This document shows, piece by piece, positions 44,122 to 52,129 of a stretch of 64,000 nt of DNA (position 1 is the first letter of the stretch; every line of letters begins with the position of its first letter). The DNA lies in NCBI GenBank assembly GCA_017999985.1, contig JAGNKU010000010.1:119387-183386 (forward strand), in the 5' to 3' direction. Source of the DNA: Phycisphaerae bacterium. Lineage in GTDB: Bacteria > Planctomycetota > Phycisphaerae > UBA1845 > Fen-1342. The position numbers and the translations under genes are program-made. A model generated the notes under the pieces. That model had not been told where the DNA came from. It did no database searches and saw only the letters and a program-made list of their open reading frames with translations.

Positions 44122-46053
44122 CTACGGTGCCGCGCGGTTTGCTGCCTTCGCCGCCGCCAGCAGCCGGTCCCGCAGCCGCGTGGGCAACGGGGCGGGCTTG
44201 AAGTCGGCCGCGCGCTCCAGCATACCCGGACCGCCCGCCACCAGCACGCGACCAAACGGCTCCCAGCCGGGGTCGCCGCTGTCCAGAGTGGTCACGTCGC
44301 CAGGATCGAGCCCGGCGGGCCAGCCGCTGGTCCACTTGCCGGTGCGCGCGTCGAGGCTGCCGAGCACCGTGTAGGCGAGCGCGCGCAGCCAGGCCGGCTG
44401 TTCAGTCGCTTCGTGCCACAGTTCCAGTTGCGGCCGCAAGGCCTGCGCGTTGCTCGTCGCCGCGATCACCAGGGCCATCGTCACCGCCGGATAGTCCGGG
44501 TCGCGCTGCCCGGGACTGACCAGCGCGGCGATACGCGGCGTGCAACCCAGCTCGGCGGCCAGCCAGTCGTCGAGCGTCCGGCGGGCCGCGGGCCAGCCGC
44601 CGTGCAGTTGAGCCAGCAGGTCGCGCTCCAGCAGGCGCGTGGCGGGCACGGCGCGCCATTTCAGCACCGGGGCTGCGGGATACGGCCCCTTCAGCGTCGG
44701 CTTGCTCCCGGGCTGGCCCCACTCCGCGGCCGCGGCGATCTCGGCCGGCGTGACGTCGAGCGGGTCGGCGCGGCCGGCCTCGCCGAAAAGCTTGCCGCGC
44801 AGCCGGGCGATCGCCCAGGTGAGGCGCTGCTGGTCGTGGGGGTCGCACGTGGGCAGGAGCTGGGCGAGGCTCTCGGCGATCGTGTGGCACGCGCTGCGAT
44901 ACTGTGGGCCGCGCTGCTCGAGCACCAAGCCGGCGGCGGCCCGCACGGGGGCGGCGGCGCTGGCCCCGATCCGTTTCAGGATATCGCGCGGCTGGCGGAC
45001 ATCGCGCGGGTCGAAGTTCAGGGATTGTTGCGCGGGCCGCGCCAGGTCGAAGATCGCATCGGCCAGGCGCTCGCCGCGCTGCTGCCCGAGCCAGGACCAG
45101 CTTTCCCAGTAGCTGGCCAGAAGCCGCTCGAAGACGCCGAGCGGCTCGTTCTGCGCGAGGATCCGCAGGCCGGCGGTCGTGCGGCTCAGGTCGGTCGTCG
45201 CCTGCCGCAGACCGAGGCGGGTACCCGGCTCGTCGTTGCTCCGGGCTGCGCCGGCGACACGGGCGAGGAGCAGACTGCGCTGCAGCTCGGAAAGCCACAG
45301 GTCGGCTAGGTCGGCCGCGACGCGTTCGTCGCCGAGCTGGGCGCGGGCGCGGAGCGCCGTCGCGCGCAGGCCGCGCTGCTGCTGGCAGCGTTCCAGGAGC
45401 GCGAGCCAATCCGCGCGGGCGCTGAGATGGGCGTCCCGGGTGCGCACCAACAGGTCGAGGGCGGCGCGGACGTTTGCGCGGGCCTGCGGCGCGTCGGTGT
45501 ACTTGTCGAGCGCCGCAGCCAGCGCATCGGCCACGGCCGGCGCAGCGCGTTGCTCCACGCCGGAAAGCGCGCATAGCGCCGCCTCGCGGTCAGCACTGGT
45601 GCGGGCGGCGAAGAGTTGTGCGGCGAGCTCCGCGCCGGCGATCTCCTTCGGCGCGGTGGGCACGAAGGGCGCCGGAGGTGGTTGGCGCTGGATGCGGACC
45701 ATGTGCAGCACGGCAAACAACACCAGCACGCCGACCGCGACGCTCGCGCCAGCGATGGTCCAGAAACGCCAAGTGAGGAATCGGAGACGTTGCCTGAGCG
45801 GCAGACGTTTGCCGGTCGCGAGGTTCGTGTGGCACTGGTGGCACCAGACGGCGGTGGGCGCGACCTCGGCGTGGCAGCGCGGGCACGTCGGCACGTTGGA
45901 CTGCGCGGCGGCGGGCTTCTGGGCCATGAGCTCGGACGGCAAGGGGACGTTGAAGTTCTGGCCGCACGCCGGGCAGAGCTTGGTCTGGCCGGCGGTCTCG
46001 TCGGCGGCGACCAGGACGCGGAGGCAGTGCGGACAGCGAATCTTCAGCGGCAT
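44122..46053 (-). CDS. Zinc-ribbon membrane protein of unknown function
   Basis: A 643-residue protein. Two zinc ribbons open it: CPHCLRVLVAADETAG with CPACGQ (residues 8-33) and CPRCHAEVAPTAVWCHQCH (about 57-76). One membrane helix follows (about 98-118, WTIAGASVAVGVLVLFAVL). The remaining 500 residues are alpha-helical and rich in A, R and L, with HEAT/ARM-like rhythm (AAPAVADALAAALDKYTDAP). No enzyme motif is evident. The layout (ribbon, helix, repeat) is common in planctomycetes. It precedes the rhomboid gene and might scaffold its substrates (speculative). Confidence 0.65.
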   Translation of the reverse strand: MPLKIRCPHCLRVLVAADETAGQTKLCPACGQNFNVPLPSELMAQKPAAAQSNVPTCPRCHAEVAPTAVWCHQCHTNLATGKRLPLRQRLRFLTWRFWTIAGASVAVGVLVLFAVLHMVRIQRQPPPAPFVPTAPKEIAGAELAAQLFAARTSADREAALCALSGVEQRAAPAVADALAAALDKYTDAPQARANVRAALDLLVRTRDAHLSARADWLALLERCQQQRGLRATALRARAQLGDERVAADLADLWLSELQRSLLLARVAGAARSNDEPGTRLGLRQATTDLSRTTAGLRILAQNEPLGVFERLLASYWESWSWLGQQRGERLADAIFDLARPAQQSLNFDPRDVRQPRDILKRIGASAAAPVRAAAGLVLEQRGPQYRSACHTIAESLAQLLPTCDPHDQQRLTWAIARLRGKLFGEAGRADPLDVTPAEIAAAAEWGQPGSKPTLKGPYPAAPVLKWRAVPATRLLERDLLAQLHGGWPAARRTLDDWLAAELGCTPRIAALVSPGQRDPDYPAVTMALVIAATSNAQALRPQLELWHEATEQPAWLRALAYTVLGSLDARTGKWTSGWPAGLDPGDVTTLDSGDPGWEPFGRVLVAGGPGMLERAADFKPAPLPTRLRDRLLAAAKAANRAAP

Positions 46054-46160
46054 CCCGAGCTCGCTTTACAGGTGCACACCCCACCGGGGCTGGGCACAAC
46101 TGACATTTGTAGACCCGGACGCGGCGCCCGGCAAGTGCGGCCCGCGGGCCGTTCATTCAG

Positions 46161-46235
46161 AGCCCCGAGCGTCAGCGAGCGGGTACCCGCGAAGCGCGGA
46201 TGTGATCCGCAGCCCGCTCGCTGACGCTCGGGGCT
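46161..46235. repeat. Perfect 23-bp inverted repeat
   Basis: Arms at 46161-46183 (AGCCCCGAGCGTCAGCGAGC then GGG) and 46213-46235, perfectly complementary, with a 29-base loop that contains a further small hairpin. It sits in the divergent gap between the zinc-ribbon gene and gcdH, just upstream of the gcdH promoter. I recall similar AGCCCCGAGCGT palindromes between genes in planctomycetes. Confidence 0.85.
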
Positions 46236-46239
46236 GTGA

Positions 46240-46268
46240 TTGGCGGGCGGGCGCCACTGCGCTAGAAT
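46240..46268 (+). promoter_or_regulatory. Putative promoter of gcdH
   Basis: TTGGCG (46240-46245), a 17-base spacer and TAGAAT (46263-46268), directly after the 23-bp-arm inverted repeat. ATG follows 46 bases later. Confidence 0.45.
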
Positions 46269-46314
46269 TCACCGCCGGATCGCCAGCCACTGCCAGTCGG
46301 AGGCTCAGCCACTA

Positions 46315-47478
46315 ATGCCTAACGCTACTGACCCGGACTTCATGCAGCTTGAAGGTCTGCTCACCGAGGACGAGCGGCATGTCCGCGACGCCGTCGGCCG
46401 CTTCGTGGACGAACGCGTGCTGCCGATCATCGCGGCGTGCTTCGAGGAGGAGCGCTTCCCGCGCGAGCTGATCCCCGAGATGGCGGCCATGGGGCTCTTC
46501 GGGCCGACGTTCAAGGACTATGGCTGCGCGGGGCTCAGTAACGTCGCGTACGGTCTCATCATGCAGGAGCTGGAGCGCGGCGACAGCGGGTTGCGCAGCT
46601 TCGCTTCGGTGCAGAGCGGGCTCGTCATGTACCCGATCCACCGCTATGGCTCGGACGAGCAGAAGGAACGGTGGCTGCCCGCGCTCGCCCAGGGCCAGGC
46701 GATCGGCTGCTTTGGCCTGACCGAGCCGGACGGCGGGTCCGATCCGGGGACGATGAAGACGCGCGCCCGCCGGGCCGGCGGCGACTGGGTTCTGAGCGGC
46801 GCGAAGATGTGGATCACGAACGGCACGGTTGCTGACGTGGCGGTTGTGTGGGCCCAGACCGACGAGGGCATTCGCGGCTTTCTGGTCGAGCAGGGTGCGC
46901 CGGGGTTCACGTCGCGGGACATCGCGCACAAGTTTTCGCTACGGGCGTCAGTGACATCGGAGCTGTTTTTTGACGACTGCCGGGTGCCGGAGCGCAATCG
47001 ACTGCCCGGCGCGGTGGGGCTGGCGGCGCCGCTGAGCTGCCTGACGCAGGCCCGCTACGGTATCGCGTGGGGAGCGATCGGGGCGGCGCAGGCGTGCTTC
47101 CGCGAGGCGCTGGCGTTCGCCCGGCAGCGGGTGCTGTTCGGCGAGCCGCTGATTCAGAAGCAGATCATTCAGCAGCGTCTGGCCGAGATGGTCCGGCGCA
47201 TCTCGACGGCGCAACTTCTGGTGTGGCAGCTCGGGCGACTGAAGGACCTGGACCAGATGCACCACACGCAGGTATCGCTGGCGAAGTGGAACAACGTCCG
47301 CATGGCCCTCGACGTGGCCCGCGACGCCCGCGACCTGCTCGGTGCCGGCGGGATCACGGTCGAGCAAGTCCCCATCCGGCACATGCTGAACCTGGAGAGC
47401 GTCATCACGTACGAGGGGACGGAGACGATTCATCAACTCATCGTCGGCCGTGAGATCTGTGGCGTAGAGGTGTTCTGA
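46315..47478 (+). CDS. Glutaryl-CoA dehydrogenase-like acyl-CoA dehydrogenase
   Basis: A 387-residue flavoenzyme that oxidises and probably decarboxylates glutaryl-CoA to crotonyl-CoA in lysine/tryptophan breakdown. Family features: RSFASVQSGLVMYPIHRYGS, CFGLTEPDGGSDPGTMKTRA, KMWITNGTVADVAVVWA, and the C-terminal base in VITYEGTETIHQLIVGREI. The RSxxSVQ and TYEGT(E/H)xIH segments are those of GcdH rather than short- or medium-chain enzymes. ATG at 46315 has GGAGG upstream at a rather long distance of twelve bases; the promoter just before it supports this start. Electron acceptor genes (etfAB) are not in the window. Confidence 0.85.
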   Translation: MPNATDPDFMQLEGLLTEDERHVRDAVGRFVDERVLPIIAACFEEERFPRELIPEMAAMGLFGPTFKDYGCAGLSNVAYGLIMQELERGDSGLRSFASVQSGLVMYPIHRYGSDEQKERWLPALAQGQAIGCFGLTEPDGGSDPGTMKTRARRAGGDWVLSGAKMWITNGTVADVAVVWAQTDEGIRGFLVEQGAPGFTSRDIAHKFSLRASVTSELFFDDCRVPERNRLPGAVGLAAPLSCLTQARYGIAWGAIGAAQACFREALAFARQRVLFGEPLIQKQIIQQRLAEMVRRISTAQLLVWQLGRLKDLDQMHHTQVSLAKWNNVRMALDVARDARDLLGAGGITVEQVPIRHMLNLESVITYEGTETIHQLIVGREICGVEVF

Positions 47479-47522
47479 GGGCGGGGCGCTGATAGTGCGT
47501 AACGTGGCGGCCGACAAGGCGG

Positions 47523-47556
47523 TAGGGCAGGTCGCGTCCGTGTGCGACCTGCCAGT
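47523..47556. repeat. Hairpin repeat, family A, copy 2
   Basis: GGCAGGTCGC at 47526-47535, loop of eight bases, GCGACCTGCC at 47544-47553; perfect 10-bp stem, preceded by TA(G) as in copy 1. Confidence 0.75.
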
Positions 47557-47750
47557 GGGCCCTCGTTGCTGAATACACAGACCCGCGGCGCCAAGGCAAG
47601 TGGCGCGGCGTATCGCCGAGCAACGCTGCGCGGGGACCGCAGTGAGGGTCGGCTGAAGCCGACCAGGTCGATGCACCGGGTCGCGCGAATGCGGGAGATA
47701 CGCTCTGCGGGCTGCGTGCGGTTCGTTCACTGCCGTTTCCGGCTCGGACC

Positions 47751-47801
47751 ATGACCTTGCTGCGCAAGACCATGCCGCACGGCCGACTCGGGGGTCGGCC
47801 G
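47751..47801. repeat. Family B repeat, copy 3, with terminal hairpin
   Basis: Core CCTTGCTGCGCAAGACC, then ATGCCGCA and the hairpin CGGCCGACTCGGGGGTCGG then CCG (47780-47801), which abuts the stop codon of the minus-strand gene. It could terminate transcription from both sides, although no T-run follows. Confidence 0.7.
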
Positions 47802-48086
47802 CTACATTGCCGTGCGGGTCACGCGGCCGAAGATCGTGTATTCGCAGCCAACCGCGGTGCTGCGGCAGACTTCGATTTCGGGGAGCGTCACGCGCCAGGT
47901 CTTGCCGTCGCGCGTGCCGACGATGACCAGCGGGCCGCCGCGCGTGCCTTCTGGCAGCGGTTGATGCGTGGTCAGCGCACCATGCGGCTCGTCGCTATCG
48001 GGGTTGTACAGCGTGACGGCGATCACGTCCGCGATGCGTTGCTCGCCGAACATGACCTCCGACGGAATGTAAGCTTCGGTTGCCAT
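47802..48086 (-). CDS. Small hypothetical beta-rich protein
   Basis: A 94-residue protein, family unknown. It starts MATEAYIPSEVMFGEQRIAD and consists mostly of predicted strands: VIAVTLYNPDSDEP, GGPLVIVGTRDGKTWRVTLP and CEYTIFGRVTR. The pattern resembles a small barrel or SH3-like fold. It lies 18 bp downstream of prfA on the same strand and may be expressed with it. ATG at 48086 is used; a TTG precedes it by one codon. Confidence 0.55.
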   Translation of the reverse strand: MATEAYIPSEVMFGEQRIADVIAVTLYNPDSDEPHGALTTHQPLPEGTRGGPLVIVGTRDGKTWRVTLPEIEVCRSTAVGCEYTIFGRVTRTAM

Positions 48087-48104
48087 CAACGCGGGGCTCC
48101 AGGC

Positions 48105-49202
48105 CTAGAGCGCTTCTAGCCGCAGGCGCAGATCGCGGTCGTGCAACTCGTGCAGGAACTCATCCAGATCGCCCGCGACGAGGATGCGCGGCAGATCGTA
48201 CACGTCCTTGTTGATGCGGTGATCGGTCACGCGATTCTGCGGGAAATTGTACGTGCGGATGCGTTCGCTGCGGTCGCCGGAACCGACCATGCTCTTGCGG
48301 TCGGACGCGACCTGCTTCTGTTGCGCCGTCTGAAAGTGCTCGTACAGCCGCGACAGCAGCACGCGGCGGGCCTTCGCCCGATTCTTGTGCTGGCTCTTCT
48401 CGTCGCGCATCGACACGGTGATGCCGGTCGGAATGTGCTCCAGTTTGATCGCGCTGGAGACCTTGTTGACGTTCTGGCCGCCGGGGCCGCCGGCCCGGCT
48501 GACGTGCTCCAGCACGTCCTTCTCCCAGTTGACGTCGATCTCAATCTCTTCCGGCTCGGGCAGGACGGCGACCGTGGCGGCGGACGTGTGAATGCGCCCC
48601 TGCGCCTCGGTCTTCGGCACACGTTGCACGCGGTGTCCGCCAGCCTCGAACCGAAAGTGCAGGTACACCTCTTCGCCGGTGACGTTCAGGATCGCTTCCT
48701 TGATGCCGCCCAGCTCGGATGGCGAAATCGACATGACCTCGACCTTGTGGCCCTTGCGGGCGGCGTAAGCGGTGTACATGCCGAGCAGGTCGCCGGCGAA
48801 AAGCGCGGCCTCATCGCCACCGGTGCCGGCGCGAATTTCGAGAATGATCGAGCTGATCGAGGCTTCGTCGCCGGTGACGAGGCGTTCCTTGAGGTCGTTC
48901 AGCAGCTTCTCGCGGCGGGCTTCCAGGTCCGGCAGCTCCGCCTCGGCGAGCTGGCGCAGGTCCGGGTCGGCGTCGTCGGCCAGCAGTTCCTGCGACTCGA
49001 CGAGCTGGTCGGTGACGCGGCGATAGTCGCGGTAGGGCCGGGCGATTTTCTCGAGTTCGCCGTGCTCGCGCGCCAGCCGCGTCATGAGGGCGCCGTTCGA
49101 GGCAACCTCGGGGCGGACCATCTGCGCGGCGATGTCGTCGCCTTTGGAGACCATCTCCTTCACGCGTTCCATCCAGGGCGGATCGGCTACGTTGACCGGC
49201 AT
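48105..49202 (-). CDS. prfA: Peptide chain release factor 1
   Basis: Recognises UAA and UAG stop codons and triggers peptide release. The 365-residue product has the codon-recognition tripeptide as P-K-T in QRVPKTEAQGRIHTSAATV (the RF1 form PxT) and the catalytic GGQ in GGPGGQNVNKVSSAIKL. The N-terminal helical domain and acidic linker (VLPEPEEIEIDVNWEKDV) are standard. It is upstream of the small beta-rich gene and 100 bp downstream of rpmE. The usual partner prmC is absent. Confidence 0.94.
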   Translation of the reverse strand: MPVNVADPPWMERVKEMVSKGDDIAAQMVRPEVASNGALMTRLAREHGELEKIARPYRDYRRVTDQLVESQELLADDADPDLRQLAEAELPDLEARREKLLNDLKERLVTGDEASISSIILEIRAGTGGDEAALFAGDLLGMYTAYAARKGHKVEVMSISPSELGGIKEAILNVTGEEVYLHFRFEAGGHRVQRVPKTEAQGRIHTSAATVAVLPEPEEIEIDVNWEKDVLEHVSRAGGPGGQNVNKVSSAIKLEHIPTGITVSMRDEKSQHKNRAKARRVLLSRLYEHFQTAQQKQVASDRKSMVGSGDRSERIRTYNFPQNRVTDHRINKDVYDLPRILVAGDLDEFLHELHDRDLRLRLEAL

Positions 49203-49301
49203 GGGGGGCTCAACTCAATGCGGGTGGCAGTGTGGCACGGACTCAAACAAGACGGCCCGGGCGCACTGCCCAGGCCGTCCACGTAATTCAGAGCCGTCCA
49301 G

Positions 49302-49544
49302 CTAATGACGGGCGCCGGGTTTCTCTTCTGCACGCGGCTTGAAGTAGTCGCCGCCGAACTTCTTCTGGAAACGCTCCACGCGCCCGGCGGCGTCGACAAA
49401 CTTCTGCTTGCCGGTGTAGAAGGGGTGGCAGACGTTGCAGATGTCCACCTTGATGACCGGGACGGTGGCCCGGGTGGTGAACGTGTTCCCGCAGGCACAA
49501 CTGACCTGCGCTTCACCGTACTTCGGATGGATGTCAGGCTTCAT
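49302..49544 (-). CDS. rpmE: Ribosomal protein bL31, zinc-binding form
   Basis: An 80-residue protein: [20 protein letters not shown], then [25 protein letters not shown]. The CxC and CxxC cysteines make it the zinc (C+) type. ATG at 49544 is the standard start; the open frame continues upstream but without family residues. It is followed by prfA, an arrangement seen in many bacteria. Confidence 0.93.
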   Translation of the reverse strand: MKPDIHPKYGEAQVSCACGNTFTTRATVPVIKVDICNVCHPFYTGKQKFVDAAGRVERFQKKFGGDYFKPRAEEKPGARH

Positions 49545-49687
49545 GGCACTGGTTCCTGGTTGCGGCCCCACGGGGGCTTCCATGCGACTCACGAGCCCAG
49601 TATTATTGCAGACGCCGGCGGGTTCCGCAACAGGGTTTCCAGCCCGGGACCGCTGCCGGTCTGCCGTCCACCGGGTCGAGGTGCCGC

Positions 49688-50392
49688 ATGCCGCCGTCCA
49701 CACCGGAGCCGGTCGTTCGCCTCGATAGCGTCGTAAAGGTCTACCAGCCGGCGGCGGGGGTGGAGGTGCCGGCGCTAAGGGGCGTGTCGTTCACCATTTA
49801 CCGCGGGGAGTACATCGCGATTGTCGGGCCATCGGGCAGCGGCAAGTCGACGCTGCTGAACATCCTCGGCTGTCTGGACCGGCCGACCAGCGGCACGTAC
49901 TGGCTCGACGGGCACGACGTGTCGCGGTTCGACGATGATGCGCTGTCCGATATCCGCGGCCGGCGGATCGGGTTCGTGTTTCAGAGCTTCAACCTGATCG
50001 CGACGCAGACCGTGCTCGAGAACCTCGAGACGCCACTTTACTACCAGGGCTTCCGCGCGCGCGAGCGGAAGCAGATGGCGCTGCAGCTGATCGAGCGCGT
50101 CGGCCTGGCGGACCGGGCCGAGCACCGGCCGCACGAGTTATCGGGCGGCCAGCAGCAGCGCGTGGCGATCGCCCGGGCGCTGGCGAACGATCCGGCGATC
50201 CTGCTGGCGGACGAGCCGACCGGCAACTTGGACAGCAAGACGGGGCAACTCATTCTGCAAATGCTCGATGAGCTGAACGCCGCCGGCCGAACGGTCATCA
50301 TCGTGACGCACGACATGAACGTGGCCCGGCGTTGCGGGCGGGTGGTCGAGCTGAGTGACGGGCTGATCCAAGACGGCGGGAGTGCGGCATAA
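49688..50392 (+). CDS. ABC transporter ATP-binding protein, MacB/LolD type
   Basis: A 234-residue ATPase: Walker A in [20 protein letters not shown]-loop [16 protein letters not shown], signature [16 protein letters not shown], Walker [17 protein letters not shown] and the H-loop [10 protein letters not shown]. The [19 protein letters not shown] opening and the LDRPTSG motif are those of the MacB/LolD group that drives lipoprotein release or efflux by mechanotransmission. No permease gene is next to it: repeat sequence and a convergent gene follow, so the partner is elsewhere or has been lost. Divergent from rpmE. Confidence 0.9.
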   Translation: MPPSTPEPVVRLDSVVKVYQPAAGVEVPALRGVSFTIYRGEYIAIVGPSGSGKSTLLNILGCLDRPTSGTYWLDGHDVSRFDDDALSDIRGRRIGFVFQSFNLIATQTVLENLETPLYYQGFRARERKQMALQLIERVGLADRAEHRPHELSGGQQQRVAIARALANDPAILLADEPTGNLDSKTGQLILQMLDELNAAGRTVIIVTHDMNVARRCGRVVELSDGLIQDGGSAA

Positions 50393-50421
50393 GGCAGGTC
50401 GCGTGTGTTTGCGAGCTGCCG
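50390..50421. repeat. Hairpin repeat, family A, copy 3
   Basis: GGCAGGTCGC (50393-50402), eight-base loop, GCGAGCTGCC (50411-50420); one mismatch in ten. Directly followed by a second hairpin GGGTGGAATGTGCCACCC (50421-50438). It begins at the stop codon of the ABC ATPase gene. Confidence 0.7.
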
Positions 50422-50453
50422 GGTGGAATGTGCCACCCAGGTTCACACACAAT

Positions 50454-50508
50454 CCACGGCCTTGCTGCGCACGACCGCCACCCCGACGGCCGGCTGGGGG
50501 GGCGGCCG
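50454..50508. repeat. Family B repeat, copy 4, with terminal hairpin
   Basis: CCACGGCCTTGCTGCGCACG, then ACCGCCACCCCGA and the hairpin CGGCCGGCTGGGGGGGCGGC then CG, which abuts the stop codon of the glycosidase-like gene, exactly as copy 3 abuts its neighbour. The last eight bases before the stop read GGCCGCTA in both copies. Confidence 0.7.
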
Positions 50509-52104
50509 CTACCGCGTGAAGCGGAGGATGTAATCTTGGGCGCGGGCGACCGTCGCCTGGATGCCCGCCATGCTGCGTTCGAGCGTGTGCCGCGTGATCG
50601 AGAGCGTCGGGATGTAGAACGCCTCGTTGTCACGCTCGTCAATCCACGGTTTGTCCGGCCATTCATGCACGCCGGTCGTACCGTCGGGTGATGCCAGCGC
50701 GAGATAGCCGCAACTGCGAATGAAGCGGCCCGCCCACGCGCGCATCAGCGGCGATTTCTCTCGGCCGAAGCCCTTGCGCCCGTCCTGCGTCTCCTCCCAG
50801 ATCTGCACTACCGGCGTAAGGCCGAGCAGCATCTCGTTCCATTCCTCGCCCGCGATGAGCACGTCCGGCTGGCGCTCGTGCAGATCGCGCACGAGCCGGC
50901 GGACGCCCTCGACCTGGTCCCACGCGGGATCGTTGTAGAAGACGTTGCAGGTCTCGTCGAGAAAGACGGCGTCGATGCCGTAGTCACGCACGAGGCGGTC
51001 CACGGCGGCGACCAGGATTTCGCGCAACGCCGGCGGTTCGAGCGCGATGTACGCGTGGGCCGCGTCACCCAGCCCGTCATGATCCCAGTCGATGTGATAG
51101 GCGTGGCGCGGCAGGCCGTTCCAGTCGCGGATGACGTAGTCCTTCAGGTGCGTCAGGTACAGCGGGTGCCGCATGTTGATCGCCATCGCGTTCAAGTGCG
51201 GCATCACGTGAAAGCCAAGTTCGCGGGCCCGCGTGCAGAAGTCGCGGAAGCCGTCCTCGCCGCCCAGCCCCGGCGACGGGCGATAGTCGGGATAGTCGCG
51301 CATGTACCGGCCGTCCCAGCCGATCGGGTAGAGCAGCGTCTGCGCCGCGGGGAAGAGCCCGGCCAGCGCCTCGATCGCGCTCGTCATGCCGGCGAAATCG
51401 AGGTTCGTGCCGCCGTTCCAATCGGTGCCGTGCAGGTTTACGACGAGGCCGACGTGGCGCGTCCACGCAGGCATGTCACGCCGGCGGTCGAATTGCAGGG
51501 CACCGAACGCGCGCTCGACGAACGCGGCGTAGTCGTCCAGCATGGGCTCAAGCGCGTCGCGGTAGCCGATCTCCCACACGCTGGATTCGAACTTCCGCGT
51601 ACGCTCGCGAAGCGACGCGTCCTGCACGATTTGCAGACGCATGCGGTCGCCGTTGCGCAGCGCCAGCAGACGCTTAAAGCGCCACGGAGCTTCGTGCGTA
51701 ACGACGGTGAAATACCGGGAACCGTGCTGCCAGACGGCAAAGCCGGTGCGCCAATCGCGCGGGAAATCCCACTGCCGCCATGTCGCCTCGGCGAGGTCGG
51801 TCTGCTCGGGCGCGAGCATACGCATGTAGGGCAATTCGAGTGCGAGCTTGACGGCCTTGATCGCGTGCTCGTGTTCGGCGGTCACCTGTACGCGGATGCC
51901 CTCGGCGTCGGCGCTGTGCACGCGCACCATGAGCTGGCCGGCGGTGGACGGCCGCGCCTCGCCATCCGCGCCGTTCACGAGCTGATCGCATACGAACGTC
52001 TCGCCGGCGGATTGCCAGCCCGTCGCGTGATAGAACGTCCCTTCGCAGGTGTAGACCTGCACGTTGAGTTCAAAGGGTCCGATGGTGAGCCGGTCATTCA
52101 TCAT
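50509..52104 (-). CDS. Glycoside hydrolase-like TIM-barrel protein
   Basis: A 531-residue protein without signal peptide. The first approximately 190 residues are beta-rich; the remainder follows an amylase/GH-H-like barrel. Seen in order are HVGLVVNLHGTDWNGGTNLD, LLYPIGWDGRYMRDYPDYRP, LGFHVMPHLNAMAINM, RHAYHIDWDHDGLGDAAHAY, DYGIDAVFLDETCNVFYN (a candidate nucleophile aspartate and acid) and DVLIAGEEWNEMLLGL. This resembles uncharacterised DUF6259-type glycosidases; the specific family and substrate are not certain. It ends at a family B repeat, convergent with the ABC ATPase, and lies 25 bp downstream of ispE. Confidence 0.68.
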   Translation of the reverse strand: MMNDRLTIGPFELNVQVYTCEGTFYHATGWQSAGETFVCDQLVNGADGEARPSTAGQLMVRVHSADAEGIRVQVTAEHEHAIKAVKLALELPYMRMLAPEQTDLAEATWRQWDFPRDWRTGFAVWQHGSRYFTVVTHEAPWRFKRLLALRNGDRMRLQIVQDASLRERTRKFESSVWEIGYRDALEPMLDDYAAFVERAFGALQFDRRRDMPAWTRHVGLVVNLHGTDWNGGTNLDFAGMTSAIEALAGLFPAAQTLLYPIGWDGRYMRDYPDYRPSPGLGGEDGFRDFCTRARELGFHVMPHLNAMAINMRHPLYLTHLKDYVIRDWNGLPRHAYHIDWDHDGLGDAAHAYIALEPPALREILVAAVDRLVRDYGIDAVFLDETCNVFYNDPAWDQVEGVRRLVRDLHERQPDVLIAGEEWNEMLLGLTPVVQIWEETQDGRKGFGREKSPLMRAWAGRFIRSCGYLALASPDGTTGVHEWPDKPWIDERDNEAFYIPTLSITRHTLERSMAGIQATVARAQDYILRFTR

Positions 52105-52129
52105 TCATCCTCGATCACACCGTTGCCCA

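Larger units (their letters stand above)
47479..47801. other. 323-bp convergent intergenic region holding repeats A and B
   Basis: Between gcdH (plus) and a small hypothetical gene (minus). The family A hairpin is at 47523-47556 and the family B copy at 47751-47801. The middle 190 bases contain small hairpins (GGTCGGCTGAAGCCGACC, 47648-47665) but no gene. Confidence 0.55.
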
